A DNA stretch of 64,000 bases from Pseudoalteromonas sp. NC201 (GCF_002850255.1 NZ_CP022523.1:186001-250000), one strand, 5' to 3'. Positions 35,361 through 45,103 are shown, counted from the stretch's first letter. The notes: generated from the sequence alone by a model not told the origin. A program made the numbers and translations.

Positions 35361-35996
35361 ATGCACACTACGCAACTAGAATCGTTATTGAATTGGCGTT
35401 ACGCCGTCCGCAAATTTTCTGAGCAAACCATTGCTCAGGACAAAGTAGATAAGTTAATCGAACTGACGGGGTTGAGTGCTTCAGCATTTGGCTTACAGCC
35501 TTATAAGATTATTCAAATATCCAAGCTATCGATGAAAAAAGCATTGTTACCGCATTCGTATGGGCAACAAAAAGTGCTTGATAATAGCCATCTATTAGTT
35601 TTTGCTGCGGATATGTCACCTTTAGATAGCCAAGTAGAGCGCTACATTCAAGACTTTAAGGCGAATCGAAACCTTGATGAGCTTGTCTATGCGCAGATGG
35701 AATTGGGTATGAAAGACGCGCTACACACCATGGACTTTGAGTCTCAATATAGCTGGTGTTCTGAGCAGGCTCACTTGGCCCTCGGTACATTACTACTGGT
35801 AGCCGCCAGTATGGAAATTGATGTTTGCCCAATGACCGGTATCGATAAGGTTGCCTACGATGACATCTTGGGTCTGTCATCCTTAAATTTACGCACGGTA
35901 TTAATTGCGCCAATTGGCATTCGTGACAGCACGGATGTGAACGCGAATACAAGCAAAGTAAGGAAATCGAGAGACTTGCTGCATATTGAGGTGTGA
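35361..35996 (+). CDS. Nitroreductase-family NAD(P)H oxidoreductase
   Basis: The start is placed at 35361 (MHTTQLESLLNWRYAVRKF) because GGAGAG lies just upstream; a 19-codon upstream extension is open but atypical. The 211-residue flavoprotein shows the family FMN-binding opening RYAVRKF, ASAFGLQPYKIIQI and the AHLALGTLLLVAASMEIDVCPMTG core. Substrates may be nitro compounds or quinones. It lies between a Crp-like regulator and a YdcZ-type permease and probably shares their operon. Confidence 0.85.
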   Translation: MHTTQLESLLNWRYAVRKFSEQTIAQDKVDKLIELTGLSASAFGLQPYKIIQISKLSMKKALLPHSYGQQKVLDNSHLLVFAADMSPLDSQVERYIQDFKANRNLDELVYAQMELGMKDALHTMDFESQYSWCSEQAHLALGTLLLVAASMEIDVCPMTGIDKVAYDDILGLSSLNLRTVLIAPIGIRDSTDVNANTSKVRKSRDLLHIEV

Positions 35997-35998
35997 CG

Positions 35999-36448
35999 AT
36001 GATTTTTGCCATATTAGCCGTTTTTGCAGGTGGTGCAATTGCGGTGCAGGCAAGCATGAATGCACAGCTTGGCGGTTTATTAAAAAGTCCGATATTGGCA
36101 GCTGGAGTGGCGTTTACCGTCAGCGCATTCTATGCCTTTATTGCCTTTCGGGTATCTGATAACGTGCTGCCAGCAACCTCAGAGCTAAAAGCCGTGCCTT
36201 GGTACTTGTGGTGTTTAGGTGGGGTGCTAAGTGCAACAGGGGTGGGACTCTGTTATTTTTTAATTCCTAAAATGGGTATAGGTAATTTAATGGCTTATTA
36301 CTTGTGTGGTCAAATGGTGGTAGCTATGGTGATCGGTCAGCTTGGTCTCTTTGGTGTACCTTATACGCCTATTAACCTGCAAAAAGTAGTGGGTGTGATT
36401 GCTGTGCTGACCGGTATTGTACTTATTAACGTTAATCGTTCAGGCTAA
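35999..36448 (+). CDS. YdcZ/DUF606-type DMT permease
   Basis: The protein has 149 residues and five hydrophobic helices (MIFAILAVFAGGAIAVQASMN opening, GVIAVLTGIVLINV end), the half-size DMT transporter form. The start at 35999 has GAGGTG 5 bases upstream, overlapping the end of the nitroreductase gene (stop 35996). These transporters often dimerise. Its 3' end overlaps the convergent GST gene by 4 bases. Confidence 0.82.
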   Translation: MIFAILAVFAGGAIAVQASMNAQLGGLLKSPILAAGVAFTVSAFYAFIAFRVSDNVLPATSELKAVPWYLWCLGGVLSATGVGLCYFLIPKMGIGNLMAYYLCGQMVVAMVIGQLGLFGVPYTPINLQKVVGVIAVLTGIVLINVNRSG

Positions 36449-37062
36449 AACTCAGCCATTTCTAAGGCTTTGCTAATAGCTGGTGTTGCCGCAATTTGGC
36501 GATAATAGCGGCGTAAATTCTTAAGCGAAGGCGTTTTTTCTAAAAATGTCTTCGCACGTTCACAAAGCATAAATAAATAGCTGTCGCACAGCGTAAATTG
36601 ATTTGCAAACAGGTAATGATTGTCTGCAAGTAAGGTATCAATAATACCAAACCCTTCTTCTAGTCGACCTTGCTGCGAGCGAATAAGGTCGTCATACATC
36701 AAAGCACTTTGGGTGTGTCGTTCGGGGTAGGTATACATCAATAAGTCGCTGTGAATAGAAGCGCTCATAAAATGCATCCATTGCAGGCACTGTGATTTTA
36801 GTTTTAGCTCAGTTGGGATAAGTTGCTTGTCAATGTGCTTTTCAGCAAGATACTGAGAAATTGCAGCGCTTTCAAATAAGGTAAAGTCGTCATCAACGAG
36901 GGCTGGTACTTGTCCGGCAGGGCTTAGTGTTAAGTATTGTGCACTACGGTTGGCGTTTTTTTTGATATCCACCAGTTCAAGTTGATAAGGCTCACCAATG
37001 AGTTCTAATAAAATATGAGGCGCAAGGCTCGCACTTTGTGGATAGTAAAAGAGTGTATACAT
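36445..37062 (-). CDS. Glutathione S-transferase family protein
   Basis: This 205-residue protein starts with the thioredoxin-like N-terminal domain (MYTLFYYPQSASLAPHILLE, then NRSAQYLTLSPAGQVPALVDDD and the glutathione-binding ESAAISQYLAEKH). An all-helical C-terminal domain follows. The Ser in YYPQSASLAPH lies where beta-class GSTs bind glutathione. The substrate is unknown. Confidence 0.9.
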   Translation of the reverse strand: MYTLFYYPQSASLAPHILLELIGEPYQLELVDIKKNANRSAQYLTLSPAGQVPALVDDDFTLFESAAISQYLAEKHIDKQLIPTELKLKSQCLQWMHFMSASIHSDLLMYTYPERHTQSALMYDDLIRSQQGRLEEGFGIIDTLLADNHYLFANQFTLCDSYLFMLCERAKTFLEKTPSLKNLRRYYRQIAATPAISKALEMAEF

Positions 37063-37138
37063 AATTCACCTAATGTTAGGTCACGTGTATCACTCAGGAA
37101 CAGGGCATAAAATAACAGTGATCACGTGAAGTTAGTTT

Positions 37139-37172
37139 AATACCAATGTAATAATTGCAAGGTTATTGGTAT
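37139..37172. repeat. Short palindromic relic of the ATACCAAT repeat
   Basis: ATACCAAT and ATTGGTAT enclose 18 bases here. The ends equal those of the longer repeats, but the body is absent. Confidence 0.5.
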
Positions 37173-37240
37173 CCAAAATCGGCTCCTTCTTCGCTGTCTC
37201 CTATTCAACCTTAGGTGAGGGTTGAGGTTTTCACAAATAA

Positions 37241-37264
37241 AAATGCCAGCAAATGCTGGCATTT
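37241..37264 (-). terminator. Terminator of the AbgT transporter gene
   Basis: AAATGCCAGC/GCTGGCATTT with a 4-base loop is followed on the minus strand by TTTTATTTG; it lies 20 bases after the transporter stop. Confidence 0.85.
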
Positions 37265-37284
37265 AGATAATTTTAAAGTATTAG

Positions 37285-38889
37285 CTACGGATTGTAGTAG
37301 ATAGGAGAGTTAGGTCCAACTGGTAGACCAAAGCCAAATACCCACACGTAGAATAGTGCTACCCAACCTATAAAGAAGAACATGCTGTACGGCAACATCG
37401 TTGCCACTAGTGTACCTATACCCATATCTTTTTTGTATTTCGTCGCAACCGCTAATATTAAACCAAAGTAACTCATCATCGGAGTGATAAGGTTAGTAAC
37501 TGAATCTCCAATACGGTACGCTGCTTGAATGGTTTCTGGTGCATAGCCGATAAGCATTAGCATTGGAACAAATATCGGTGCAGTGACAGCCCATTGAGCT
37601 GATGATGAACCAAGGCTTAGGTTAACGAGTGCACACATGAATATAAACAGTACGAATACTTCTGGGCCGGTTAGGTTTAGCGCCTGTAACAATGCTGCGC
37701 CATTAATCGCAAGAATAGTACCTAAGTTCGTCCATTTAAAGAATGCAACAAACTGGGCGGCAAAGAACACCAACACAATATACATGCCCATAGAACTCAT
37801 GCTTTTACTCATTGCATCAATAATATCGCGGTCATTTTTCATGGTCCCAACCACACGGCCGTACACAAAACCCGGGATAGCAAAAGTAACAAAGATAAAT
37901 ACCACGATCCCTTTTAAAAATGGTGAGCCTGCTACTTCGCCTGTTACCGGATGACGTAAAATGCCATCTTCTGGCACTATGGTTAAGGCAAGTAAAATGC
38001 TTACTACGAGTAGTGATACGCCCGCCCATTTGAGACCTGATTTTTCTTTTGCAGAAAGCTTTTCTATGTTGTTTTCGCTTAAATCAACACTGGCCTCTTT
38101 CGGGTCATATTTTCCTAAACGTGGCTCTACAATTTTCTCAGTAACTACGGTGCCTAATATGGCAATTAGGAATACAGAAACTATCATGAAGTACCAGTTT
38201 GCTTCTGGACCAACTTGGTATGTTGGGTCTATCATCTGTGCTGCGGGAGTGGTAATACCAGCTAATAGCGGGTCGATAGTGCCAAGTAGGAGGTTTGCGC
38301 TGTAGCCACCAGATACGCCTGCAAATGCGGCTGCTAAACCGGCAAGAGGGTGTCTACCAAGGCTATGGAAAATCATTGCGGCGAGCGGAATAAGTACAAC
38401 GTAGCCGAGTTCTGAAGCGGTGTTCGATAAGATAGCGGCAAACACAATCATAAAGGTAACAAGACGTTTTGAAGCGCCCATCACCATGCCACGCATTGCT
38501 GAAGATAGCAGACCTGAGTGTTCAGCAACGCTAACCCCAAGTAGTGCTACAAGTACAGTTCCAAGTGGTGCAAAGCCAGTGAAGTTAGTTACAAGATGGG
38601 TAACTATCCATCGCAAGCCCTCTGCACTCATCAAGCTTACGACTTCAATCACCCCGTCGGGATCGCGACCAGCTGAGCCTTCTAATTGAGGATCGATGGC
38701 AGATAACCCCATCCAATCGGCAATACCACTAAATAACACGATGGCGATACAAAACATTGCAAACAAAGTAATAGGGTGGGGAAGCATATTCCCTAAGAAC
38801 TCAACAGTTGCCAAGAAGCGATTAAATAATCCCCCTTTTTGTCCCTGTTGGTCTTGACTATCAGCTTGCGTCTCTACAGCATTTGACAT
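37285..38889 (-). CDS. AbgT-family transporter
   Basis: The start chosen is MSNAVETQ (38889, 534 aa). The upstream 14 codons in the open frame are basic and atypical. It has about 11-13 membrane helices plus the AbgT hallmark VLFIFMCALVNLSLGSSSAQWAVTAP and the SNTASELGYVVLIPLAAMIFHSLGRHP block. E. coli AbgT imports p-aminobenzoyl-glutamate; relatives MtrF and YdaH export sulfonamides. Direction cannot be read from sequence. It stands alone with its own terminator. Confidence 0.9.
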   Translation of the reverse strand: MSNAVETQADSQDQQGQKGGLFNRFLATVEFLGNMLPHPITLFAMFCIAIVLFSGIADWMGLSAIDPQLEGSAGRDPDGVIEVVSLMSAEGLRWIVTHLVTNFTGFAPLGTVLVALLGVSVAEHSGLLSSAMRGMVMGASKRLVTFMIVFAAILSNTASELGYVVLIPLAAMIFHSLGRHPLAGLAAAFAGVSGGYSANLLLGTIDPLLAGITTPAAQMIDPTYQVGPEANWYFMIVSVFLIAILGTVVTEKIVEPRLGKYDPKEASVDLSENNIEKLSAKEKSGLKWAGVSLLVVSILLALTIVPEDGILRHPVTGEVAGSPFLKGIVVFIFVTFAIPGFVYGRVVGTMKNDRDIIDAMSKSMSSMGMYIVLVFFAAQFVAFFKWTNLGTILAINGAALLQALNLTGPEVFVLFIFMCALVNLSLGSSSAQWAVTAPIFVPMLMLIGYAPETIQAAYRIGDSVTNLITPMMSYFGLILAVATKYKKDMGIGTLVATMLPYSMFFFIGWVALFYVWVFGFGLPVGPNSPIYYNP

Positions 38890-39014
38890 AGCTAAATTCT
38901 CAGTTCCAAAAAAATGGCGCAACCTTAGCATTTTTTTTACATGAGGTCATGCTTAAGCGGCTATTTGTCCTCTTTCTGGGTTGAAAGGCGGAACATTGTG
39001 CAAAAACGGATCAG

Positions 39015-40493
39015 TTAGAATAGCTTAAGCTGATTTTTATCAGAACTTGCTTGTTTTTTGCGTCCACGACTCGAGCGACGCCTTGAAGCGTGAGTATGAA
39101 GCACTCTGCCTGTTTCATCTTTATCTAGATGTTGCTTATAAAATGCGGAGATTTTTTCACGGGCAATTTTTGCTGCGTCATCGGGTAATATAGCAGGGCG
39201 CTGATATTGGTCTTCTTTTAAGCTGGTATAAAACCAAGGTGTATGTAAGTAATGCGTTGGAACGTGATTAAGCTCAGGAATGTAGCGGCGAATAAATTGG
39301 CCTTCTGGATCATATTTTAGCCCCTGCGTTATGGGGTTATAGATGCGAAACGGATTTATCCCAGTAGTGCCTGACTGCATTTGTACCTGAGGATAGTGGA
39401 TCCCAGGTTCATAATCTATAAATAGAGTGGCAAGTCTTGCTGCTGGTTGTTTCCAATCAAGCCATAGATGATAGCTTGAAAACGCCATCAACATTGCGCG
39501 CATGCGAAAGTTTATCCAGCCTGTGGCGATCAGCATTCGCATACAGGCATCAATAAAGGGGACGCCCGTGTTGCCGTGAGCCCAAAGTTCATAACGTTGC
39601 GTATTAAATTCACTCGCACGCATATCAACTAAGGATGCATGCACAGCGCGCTCAGCATAAAGCGGTTCTGATTCGAGCTTTTGCACAAAATGGCTATGCC
39701 AGTAGAGCCGGGATAAAAAACCGCTCTTATTGCGTTTTGAGTCAACATTTAATGCAAGAGTTTGTTGTAAAACATCTCTGAGGCTTAGCACGCCATAGGC
39801 CAAATACGGACTGAGTCTGGAGCTACTGGTTACGGCTTTTACCGGGCTTGAGATACCAAATAAATAGTTGTCTATCCTATGATTAAAAAAGCTATTCAAG
39901 GTTTGCTGCGCGGCTTTGAGTCCACCTAATTGTGGCTTTGGCGCTGAGTTGCTGTCATTCCCTGAGTAGTCATTTAAAAGTGCAATACCACTATGCTGTT
40001 GCAGCAGAGGATTAATTTTTGAAGGCGTTGGTAGACAGTCGCCTTGCAGCCAGTCTTCAGCTTGCTGTTGCCACTTATCACGATTAATTTTTCCCCTAAA
40101 TACGGCTTGTTGGCGATATTCTTCATACGATACGTGTCTTTTTTTGCACCAGGCAATAACACGCAAATCGCGCTCAAATGTCCATGTATTCCCCGTTTCT
40201 TGATGGCAATAAAGGGTTGCGATCGCGATGTGCTGATGGATCTTTTCTAGTATTTCAATGATATCACCCTGGCGAATCGTCAGCGTGCCACCTAAAAGCT
40301 GCAGCTGCTCAGCAAGGCTTAGCAGCGACTCTTTTACAAATTGAAATTGTCTTTCGCTGGTATCGGGGAGCTGCCAGTATTCAGGTTCGATAACATACAA
40401 TATCAGGGTTGGTCTGCCATTATTACACGCTTCGTAAAGTGGTCTATGGTCGGACACTCTTAAGTCACGTTTGAGCCAAACGAGGTTAATCAT
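39015..40493 (-). CDS. Cryptochrome/DNA photolyase family protein
   Basis: The 492-residue protein has the N-terminal alpha/beta antenna domain (MINLVWLKRDLRVSDHRPLYEA) and the C-terminal FAD domain (SRLSPYLAYGVLSL, then GNTGVPFIDACMRMLIATGWINFRMRAM, IDYEPGIHYPQVQMQSG). A basic tail RRRSSRGRKKQ follows. It is a flavoprotein of blue-light DNA repair or signalling. The class (repair or cryptochrome) is not certain. It overlaps the upstream small gene by 8 bases, so translation is coupled. Confidence 0.87.
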   Translation of the reverse strand: MINLVWLKRDLRVSDHRPLYEACNNGRPTLILYVIEPEYWQLPDTSERQFQFVKESLLSLAEQLQLLGGTLTIRQGDIIEILEKIHQHIAIATLYCHQETGNTWTFERDLRVIAWCKKRHVSYEEYRQQAVFRGKINRDKWQQQAEDWLQGDCLPTPSKINPLLQQHSGIALLNDYSGNDSNSAPKPQLGGLKAAQQTLNSFFNHRIDNYLFGISSPVKAVTSSSRLSPYLAYGVLSLRDVLQQTLALNVDSKRNKSGFLSRLYWHSHFVQKLESEPLYAERAVHASLVDMRASEFNTQRYELWAHGNTGVPFIDACMRMLIATGWINFRMRAMLMAFSSYHLWLDWKQPAARLATLFIDYEPGIHYPQVQMQSGTTGINPFRIYNPITQGLKYDPEGQFIRRYIPELNHVPTHYLHTPWFYTSLKEDQYQRPAILPDDAAKIAREKISAFYKQHLDKDETGRVLHTHASRRRSSRGRKKQASSDKNQLKLF

Positions 40494-40815
40494 CTAACAC
40501 ACCCTTAAACAATAAAGGGTAGCGGCGTAGGCGTTTTCCTATGTAGTCGTCGGCGAGGATCTGCTGGCAAATTCGCTCTACGTCATCGTCCACCGCAAAC
40601 ACCCAATCAAAGCGCTCAATGGCGAGCAAAAGGCCACGTTTTAAAAAGCGTTGCTGGCGAAATTCATCGCAGTTCTGTTTGATTATCTTGAGTTTACTTG
40701 GATTTCCCCTGAGCGCTTCGACGACCTTACTTACATATGCGCGGGTTTGTTTGCTTTCAGGGTGGGGACGTCTAACGCGACGTCCTCGGTTGGTATTTGG
40801 ATATAAGCTACTCAT
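40486..40815 (-). CDS. Small basic conserved protein coupled to the photolyase
   Basis: This 109-residue basic protein (MSSLYPNTNRGRRVRRPHPESK start) has no recognised domain. Its last codons overlap the photolyase start by 8 bases, and its own start overlaps the preceding gene by 8 bases. The three form a tight minus-strand operon. Function is unknown. Confidence 0.72.
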   Translation of the reverse strand: MSSLYPNTNRGRRVRRPHPESKQTRAYVSKVVEALRGNPSKLKIIKQNCDEFRQQRFLKRGLLLAIERFDWVFAVDDDVERICQQILADDYIGKRLRRYPLLFKGVLDD

Positions 40816-41071
40816 TCGCCTCTTTAAAAATGTAATCTAGCTTCTTAATAAAATCGTCTTTGTGCTTATCTTGTTCATAATCCAAGTGATAAGTATTATG
40901 AAACCCAGAGCGCAGTAACACGCCACTGCCTTGCAGGTATATGGTGTAACCATCTGGATCTGAATAGGCCACTATGCCCTCATAGCGTTTACCTTCTTCG
41001 GTTACTTCACCGTGCTTTTGAATATGCTCGAACACCGTTAATAAGAACTTGCTATCTAATTCATTTTTCAT
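40808..41071 (-). CDS. DUF3081-like protein
   Basis: The 87-residue protein opens MKNELDSKFLLTVFEHIQKHGE and has a central YSDPDGYTIYLQGSGVLL and GFHNTYHLDYE. This pattern I recognise from the DUF3081 family of small Gammaproteobacterial proteins of unknown role. It starts the unit with the small basic protein and photolyase. Confidence 0.72.
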   Translation of the reverse strand: MKNELDSKFLLTVFEHIQKHGEVTEEGKRYEGIVAYSDPDGYTIYLQGSGVLLRSGFHNTYHLDYEQDKHKDDFIKKLDYIFKEANE

Positions 41072-41115
41072 TGTTCACCTCGATACTTGGAATACGCTTT
41101 CACTGTGATAGCCGA

Positions 41116-41652
41116 TCACTTAACTAACGCTGAAATTGCCTTAAATTGCTCATTCTTGGCCGATTTTAGCCACTGAAATAAAATAGACTCTAAAGCCAAA
41201 AAGCGTGCGCCATCTGCCTGCATCTGCATTAGCGCCCAATCTGTGTGTTTTGGATTACGTGAGCAAATACCATCGGCAACTATCACAACGTTGAAATTGT
41301 CCGCAAGTAGGTCATTGACGGTTTGTTGTACACAGATATGACTTTCGAGGCCAACCACGACGATGGTGTCGCGTTTATATTCTTGAATAGCTTGCTTGCA
41401 AGATTCAACGTGGTAGGCACTAAACGCGGTTTTTTCGATAACCGGGAGATTAAATTCAAGTAAACTCGGTGCTGTATGGCCAAGCCCTTTGGGATATTGC
41501 TCAAAAATCAGTGCAGGAACAGACAAATGTTCTGCAGCTTGTAGCAGGGTGGTTACTTGGCGCTCGATATCGCCAAATACCTCAATATGAGGACGAAATT
41601 TTTCTTGAATATCGATCACCAAGATCATGCTGTCCGAAGGTATCAAATTCAT
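41116..41652 (-). CDS. Isochorismatase-family hydrolase (YcaC-like)
   Basis: There are two consecutive ATGs (41655 and 41652). The second is 6 bases from the AAGGAG ribosome-binding site and is preferred (178 aa). The cysteine-hydrolase triad appears as Asp in LVIDIQEKF, Lys near VIEKTAF and Cys in GLESHICVQQT. The family hydrolyses small amides or enol ethers. The substrate is unknown. Confidence 0.87.
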   Translation of the reverse strand: MNLIPSDSMILVIDIQEKFRPHIEVFGDIERQVTTLLQAAEHLSVPALIFEQYPKGLGHTAPSLLEFNLPVIEKTAFSAYHVESCKQAIQEYKRDTIVVVGLESHICVQQTVNDLLADNFNVVIVADGICSRNPKHTDWALMQMQADGARFLALESILFQWLKSAKNEQFKAISALVK

Positions 41653-41758
41653 CATCTTCTCCTTAGAGATTACGTTGCAAGGGAAGCTCGCGTGCTTCGC
41701 TATTACGTTATTTATTCGTTACAATGGTATACCCACTTAAAAAGTAAACGGTTTTGGC

Positions 41759-42712
41759 GTGAAAGTACATTTTCTTGGCACTTCTTCAGGTAGCCCATCT
41801 AAGCAACGTAATATGTCGGCAGCGGCAGTAAGCTTTGAAAATACCAAAGCCTGGGTACTAATTGACTGCGCCGAAGCGACCCAGCATGCGCTGCTGCACA
41901 GTGAGTTAACCCTATATCATCTCGAAGCGATTTGTATTACCCACCTTCATGGGGATCATTGCTATGGATTACCCGGACTCATTTCATCCATGGCGTTAAA
42001 CTCTCGCAAAGCGCCGCTAAAATTAATTGCGCCGAGGGCCGTTATTCAGTTTGTGCAAAGCTGTTTTACACTGACAGAGGTGAGGCTAAGTTTTGACTTA
42101 ATCACCATCGCCCTTGAAGAAATAAACGATAAGCTACAGCTTGAATGTTGCGATATCGACATCATAGCGCTACAACACAGAGTGCCCAGTGTTGGCTATA
42201 AGCTCACGGAAAAGTGCATTCCTCGCAAGTTAAAAATAGACAAACTTCAGCAAGATGGTATTGCGTCTGGTGGACACTACAACTTGTTGCAAAAGGGCCA
42301 AGACGTGGAATACCAAGGTCGACTTTTAACCTCAAATAACTACAGTTTTTATAGTTGGCAACCTCGAGTTGCAATAATTTGTGGTGATAACGAAAAGCCC
42401 GGCTTGCTAACGCAGATGATAAAAGGGGTCAATTTACTTGTTCATGAAGCTACCTTTACCGCTGCTGATCTTCATAAAGTGGGATTTCATACAGGACATA
42501 GCGATGCCAAGCGCATCGCTCAATTTGCACAACTACATCAAGTACCCATGCTCGCGCTCACTCACTTTAGCGTACGCTATCATGGCGAGGGCATGCTGCA
42601 GCCTCTTATTGAAGAGGCCAAGTTGCACTTTAGCAATGCACTCATCATTGCAGAGGATGGCCTGATTGTAGACATTCCAAAGCAAAAGCAAGTTGAGTGC
42701 GCAACTGCTTAG
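41759..42712 (+). CDS. RNase Z-like metallo-beta-lactamase-fold protein
   Basis: The 317-residue protein starts with GTG (no strong ribosome-binding site). Motif II THLHGDHCYG (residues 61-70) and the IICGDNEKPG and LVHEATF blocks are those of ribonuclease Z (ElaC) rather than of generic MBL enzymes. tRNA 3' processing is the family role. Its end overlaps the convergent DUF2252 gene by 4 bases. Confidence 0.84.
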   Translation: MKVHFLGTSSGSPSKQRNMSAAAVSFENTKAWVLIDCAEATQHALLHSELTLYHLEAICITHLHGDHCYGLPGLISSMALNSRKAPLKLIAPRAVIQFVQSCFTLTEVRLSFDLITIALEEINDKLQLECCDIDIIALQHRVPSVGYKLTEKCIPRKLKIDKLQQDGIASGGHYNLLQKGQDVEYQGRLLTSNNYSFYSWQPRVAIICGDNEKPGLLTQMIKGVNLLVHEATFTAADLHKVGFHTGHSDAKRIAQFAQLHQVPMLALTHFSVRYHGEGMLQPLIEEAKLHFSNALIIAEDGLIVDIPKQKQVECATA

Positions 42713-44022
42713 CTCTGGGATTGCTCGCAAAACCAACGCCAATCGGCTACGACTTGCTCGCTGTAATGACTGGCCGATTTGACCAATTCATCGATGAGAC
42801 TAGGCAAAATAGCTACGGCATCCTCTTGAAATTGTAAGGATCGTCTATCTGCTCGCATATGTGAAAGGGCAAGTGCTTCACCACAAGCTTCTGCATATTG
42901 GCTAAAGCCCGACTTAGTCGCTGCACGCTTACCAATGGTGATGTCTTCTGGGTCTATACCAACGCGAGCATGATGGCGCGAACGCACCAGCCAATGGCTG
43001 CCTTGCCACAGTGCATTATCTAAAATGAGATCGGTACGGCGCTGCATTTTTCTTTGACTGTTGACGGTTAAGTGTGCGGGATCTAAGCGATTTACTGGGC
43101 TTAAATTTGCAAAGTAAGCAAGAGGCGAAGCGAGTTGCTGTTGTTTTACCTCCACAATGTGACATAGCGGCAAAATATCTTTAGTGGGCTTTTGTACGTT
43201 TGGGCCAACCAACAAATAATATCTACTCAGATGCAATGAGCCTGTGCCTTGGTCGATACGCTCAACACAATCTAAAATTTCGTCATCAACATAGGGCGCG
43301 AAGTGATGAATAAGATTTTCTTTTAAATCGGGATCAAGTTGCTTAAACTTCAGTTTGTCTTCGCGAAAACGTAGCGGTTTAATGCTGAGGTCGATTTCCT
43401 TTGCGAGCGTGCTTTTTATCGTAAATGCGGCGCCACCCGCCATTCTTTGCAACCCTTTTTGCCATCGTTTATGCAATATATGGTTATTATCAAACTCGGT
43501 TAAGCCTGTGTTGCTATCGACCTTATGTTCCAGCGACAACTGACAGGCTTTTAGGTAGCTGTGTAAAAAGTCCAATTGTGCTTGGGCAACCAGCTCTTTA
43601 CTGACCAAAGGTTTACTTCGGTCTTTAATATCCTGTGCTTGCTCTTGAATACGCCCACCTTCTAGTTGGGTAAGCGGTAAACTCACTAAAAAGCGAAACA
43701 GGTCCCATACAGCGTGTCCGACGCAGGCATCATCGAAGTCATTAGGTTCAAAAATTAAGGTGTCGCCGTGGCTGCCTTCTTCACTATGAAAGCCAAAATT
43801 GCCCGTATGACAATCGCCCATTACGTAGGTGAGTGGCAGGCTGGTGGCCGCTTCAGGTAACTGCAGTTGTTGCTCCAGTAAGTCCTTATACATAAGCGCG
43901 GCACTACCACGGAAGAACCGAAATGGACTGAGTCTCATTTTGTCGAATTTACTGCACTCATTGCTTACGTGAATGCCTTCACGCTCATTAAAGTAAGATG
44001 CAAGATAGTCGTGACGATTCAT
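42709..44022 (-). CDS. DUF2252 family protein (kinase-like fold)
   Basis: This 437-residue protein belongs to DUF2252: FKRLSPFRFFRGSA-like start, TYVMGDCHTGNFGF and IFEPNDFDDACVGHAVWDLFRF. These resemble the catalytic and metal loops of aminoglycoside-kinase folds. The function is not established. It starts 3 bases after the stop of the PPK2 gene, so the two are co-expressed; a link to polyphosphate or nucleotide metabolism is inferred. Confidence 0.87.
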   Translation of the reverse strand: MNRHDYLASYFNEREGIHVSNECSKFDKMRLSPFRFFRGSAALMYKDLLEQQLQLPEAATSLPLTYVMGDCHTGNFGFHSEEGSHGDTLIFEPNDFDDACVGHAVWDLFRFLVSLPLTQLEGGRIQEQAQDIKDRSKPLVSKELVAQAQLDFLHSYLKACQLSLEHKVDSNTGLTEFDNNHILHKRWQKGLQRMAGGAAFTIKSTLAKEIDLSIKPLRFREDKLKFKQLDPDLKENLIHHFAPYVDDEILDCVERIDQGTGSLHLSRYYLLVGPNVQKPTKDILPLCHIVEVKQQQLASPLAYFANLSPVNRLDPAHLTVNSQRKMQRRTDLILDNALWQGSHWLVRSRHHARVGIDPEDITIGKRAATKSGFSQYAEACGEALALSHMRADRRSLQFQEDAVAILPSLIDELVKSASHYSEQVVADWRWFCEQSQS

Positions 44023-44025
44023 GGA

Positions 44026-44856
44026 TTAGTCCTCCCTTTGAACAATACCCAATTGAGATTTTGCCAGTTTTACAACGGCTTTATCGATAGGTGGGGGACT
44101 AATATCAACCCCCTTGCTTAACGCTTCGACAATGGTTTTCATCACTTGTACGCGGGCATACCATTTATGTTCCGCGAGGATCAAATGCCAATCCGCTAAA
44201 TTTGTATCGGTTTTAGCAAACATATCATCAATTGCTTGCTCATAATCTTGTCGCTTTTGGCGGTTGCGAATATCTTCTTCCGTTAGTTTCCAGCGCTTAT
44301 ACGGATTATTTAAACGCTCTGTAAAGCGCTTGAGCTGTTCGTCTTCGCTAATGTGTAAAAATAGCTTAACAATACGGACGTTATCATCTGTTAGCAGACG
44401 CTCAAATTCGTTGATTTCTTGATAGGCACGACGCCACTCGTGCTCACTAGCAAACGCTTCAACCCGTTCTACCAACACTCGGCCGTAATATGAACGGTCA
44501 AAAATAGTCATAGTACCCCGAGGAGGTAGCTTAGTTTGAAACCGATACAGGTAATGCCGGCCTTGTTCCTCAGGCGTTGGTTTTGCGATTGGGTAGACCT
44601 TAACGCCGCGCGGATCGAGCTTTTCTGTCATGCGGCGAATCGCGCCTCCTTTACCAGCCGCATCCCAGCCTTCAAACACTAAAATAGCGCGCTTCCCTTG
44701 ATGAAAATAGGCTTGTTGCACATGTAATAGTTGGGTTTGCCAGTACTTTAACTCGCTTTTGTAGTGTTTTTTTGAATCAATAGCAGGATGTGCCATGGGA
44801 GGCTTAACACTTAGCCCGCGATTTAGCGCTTTTATTTTTGATACATAACTGGTCAT
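44026..44856 (-). CDS. Polyphosphate kinase 2 family protein
   Basis: This 276-residue single-domain PPK2 carries Walker A GWDAAGKGG (residues 63-71), the lid RMTEKLDPRGVKVYPI, Walker B-type FDRSYYGRVLVERVE and RFTERLNNPYKRWKL. PPK2 enzymes make nucleoside di- or triphosphates from polyphosphate, or the reverse. Whether it acts on mono- or diphosphates cannot be told. It is the first gene of a two-gene unit with DUF2252. Confidence 0.92.
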   Translation of the reverse strand: MTSYVSKIKALNRGLSVKPPMAHPAIDSKKHYKSELKYWQTQLLHVQQAYFHQGKRAILVFEGWDAAGKGGAIRRMTEKLDPRGVKVYPIAKPTPEEQGRHYLYRFQTKLPPRGTMTIFDRSYYGRVLVERVEAFASEHEWRRAYQEINEFERLLTDDNVRIVKLFLHISEDEQLKRFTERLNNPYKRWKLTEEDIRNRQKRQDYEQAIDDMFAKTDTNLADWHLILAEHKWYARVQVMKTIVEALSKGVDISPPPIDKAVVKLAKSQLGIVQRED

Positions 44857-44994
44857 GCTAACTCCTTTAATCGCCTTTGGTTAAGTTGGCCCTGTTGCTT
44901 TTCAACGCGAAAATATTACCGCACCAACTAACTTTTGAGCGTGTTAGAGTAACCTAGAGTAAACTCTACAGGGTCTTTTTGACAATGATATGTC

Positions 44995-45103
44995 ATACTA
45001 CTTTGTCTTAATAATTGCTCAATTTGAGGGAGGAAATCATACGCTGACTGCGTTAAGAATTTCTCATCATTTAGAACAGGTAAATAGCAAAATTTTTCCT
45101 TGA
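44995..45103. repeat. Dispersed repeat, copy 3 (truncated, diverged)
   Basis: ATACTACTTTGTCTTAATAATTGCTC aligns with the left end of copy 2, and TTTAGAACAGGTAAATAGCAAAATTTTT with the interior; the right end is missing. It fills part of the 361-base gap before the gene at 45218; the rest shows nothing. Confidence 0.7.
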
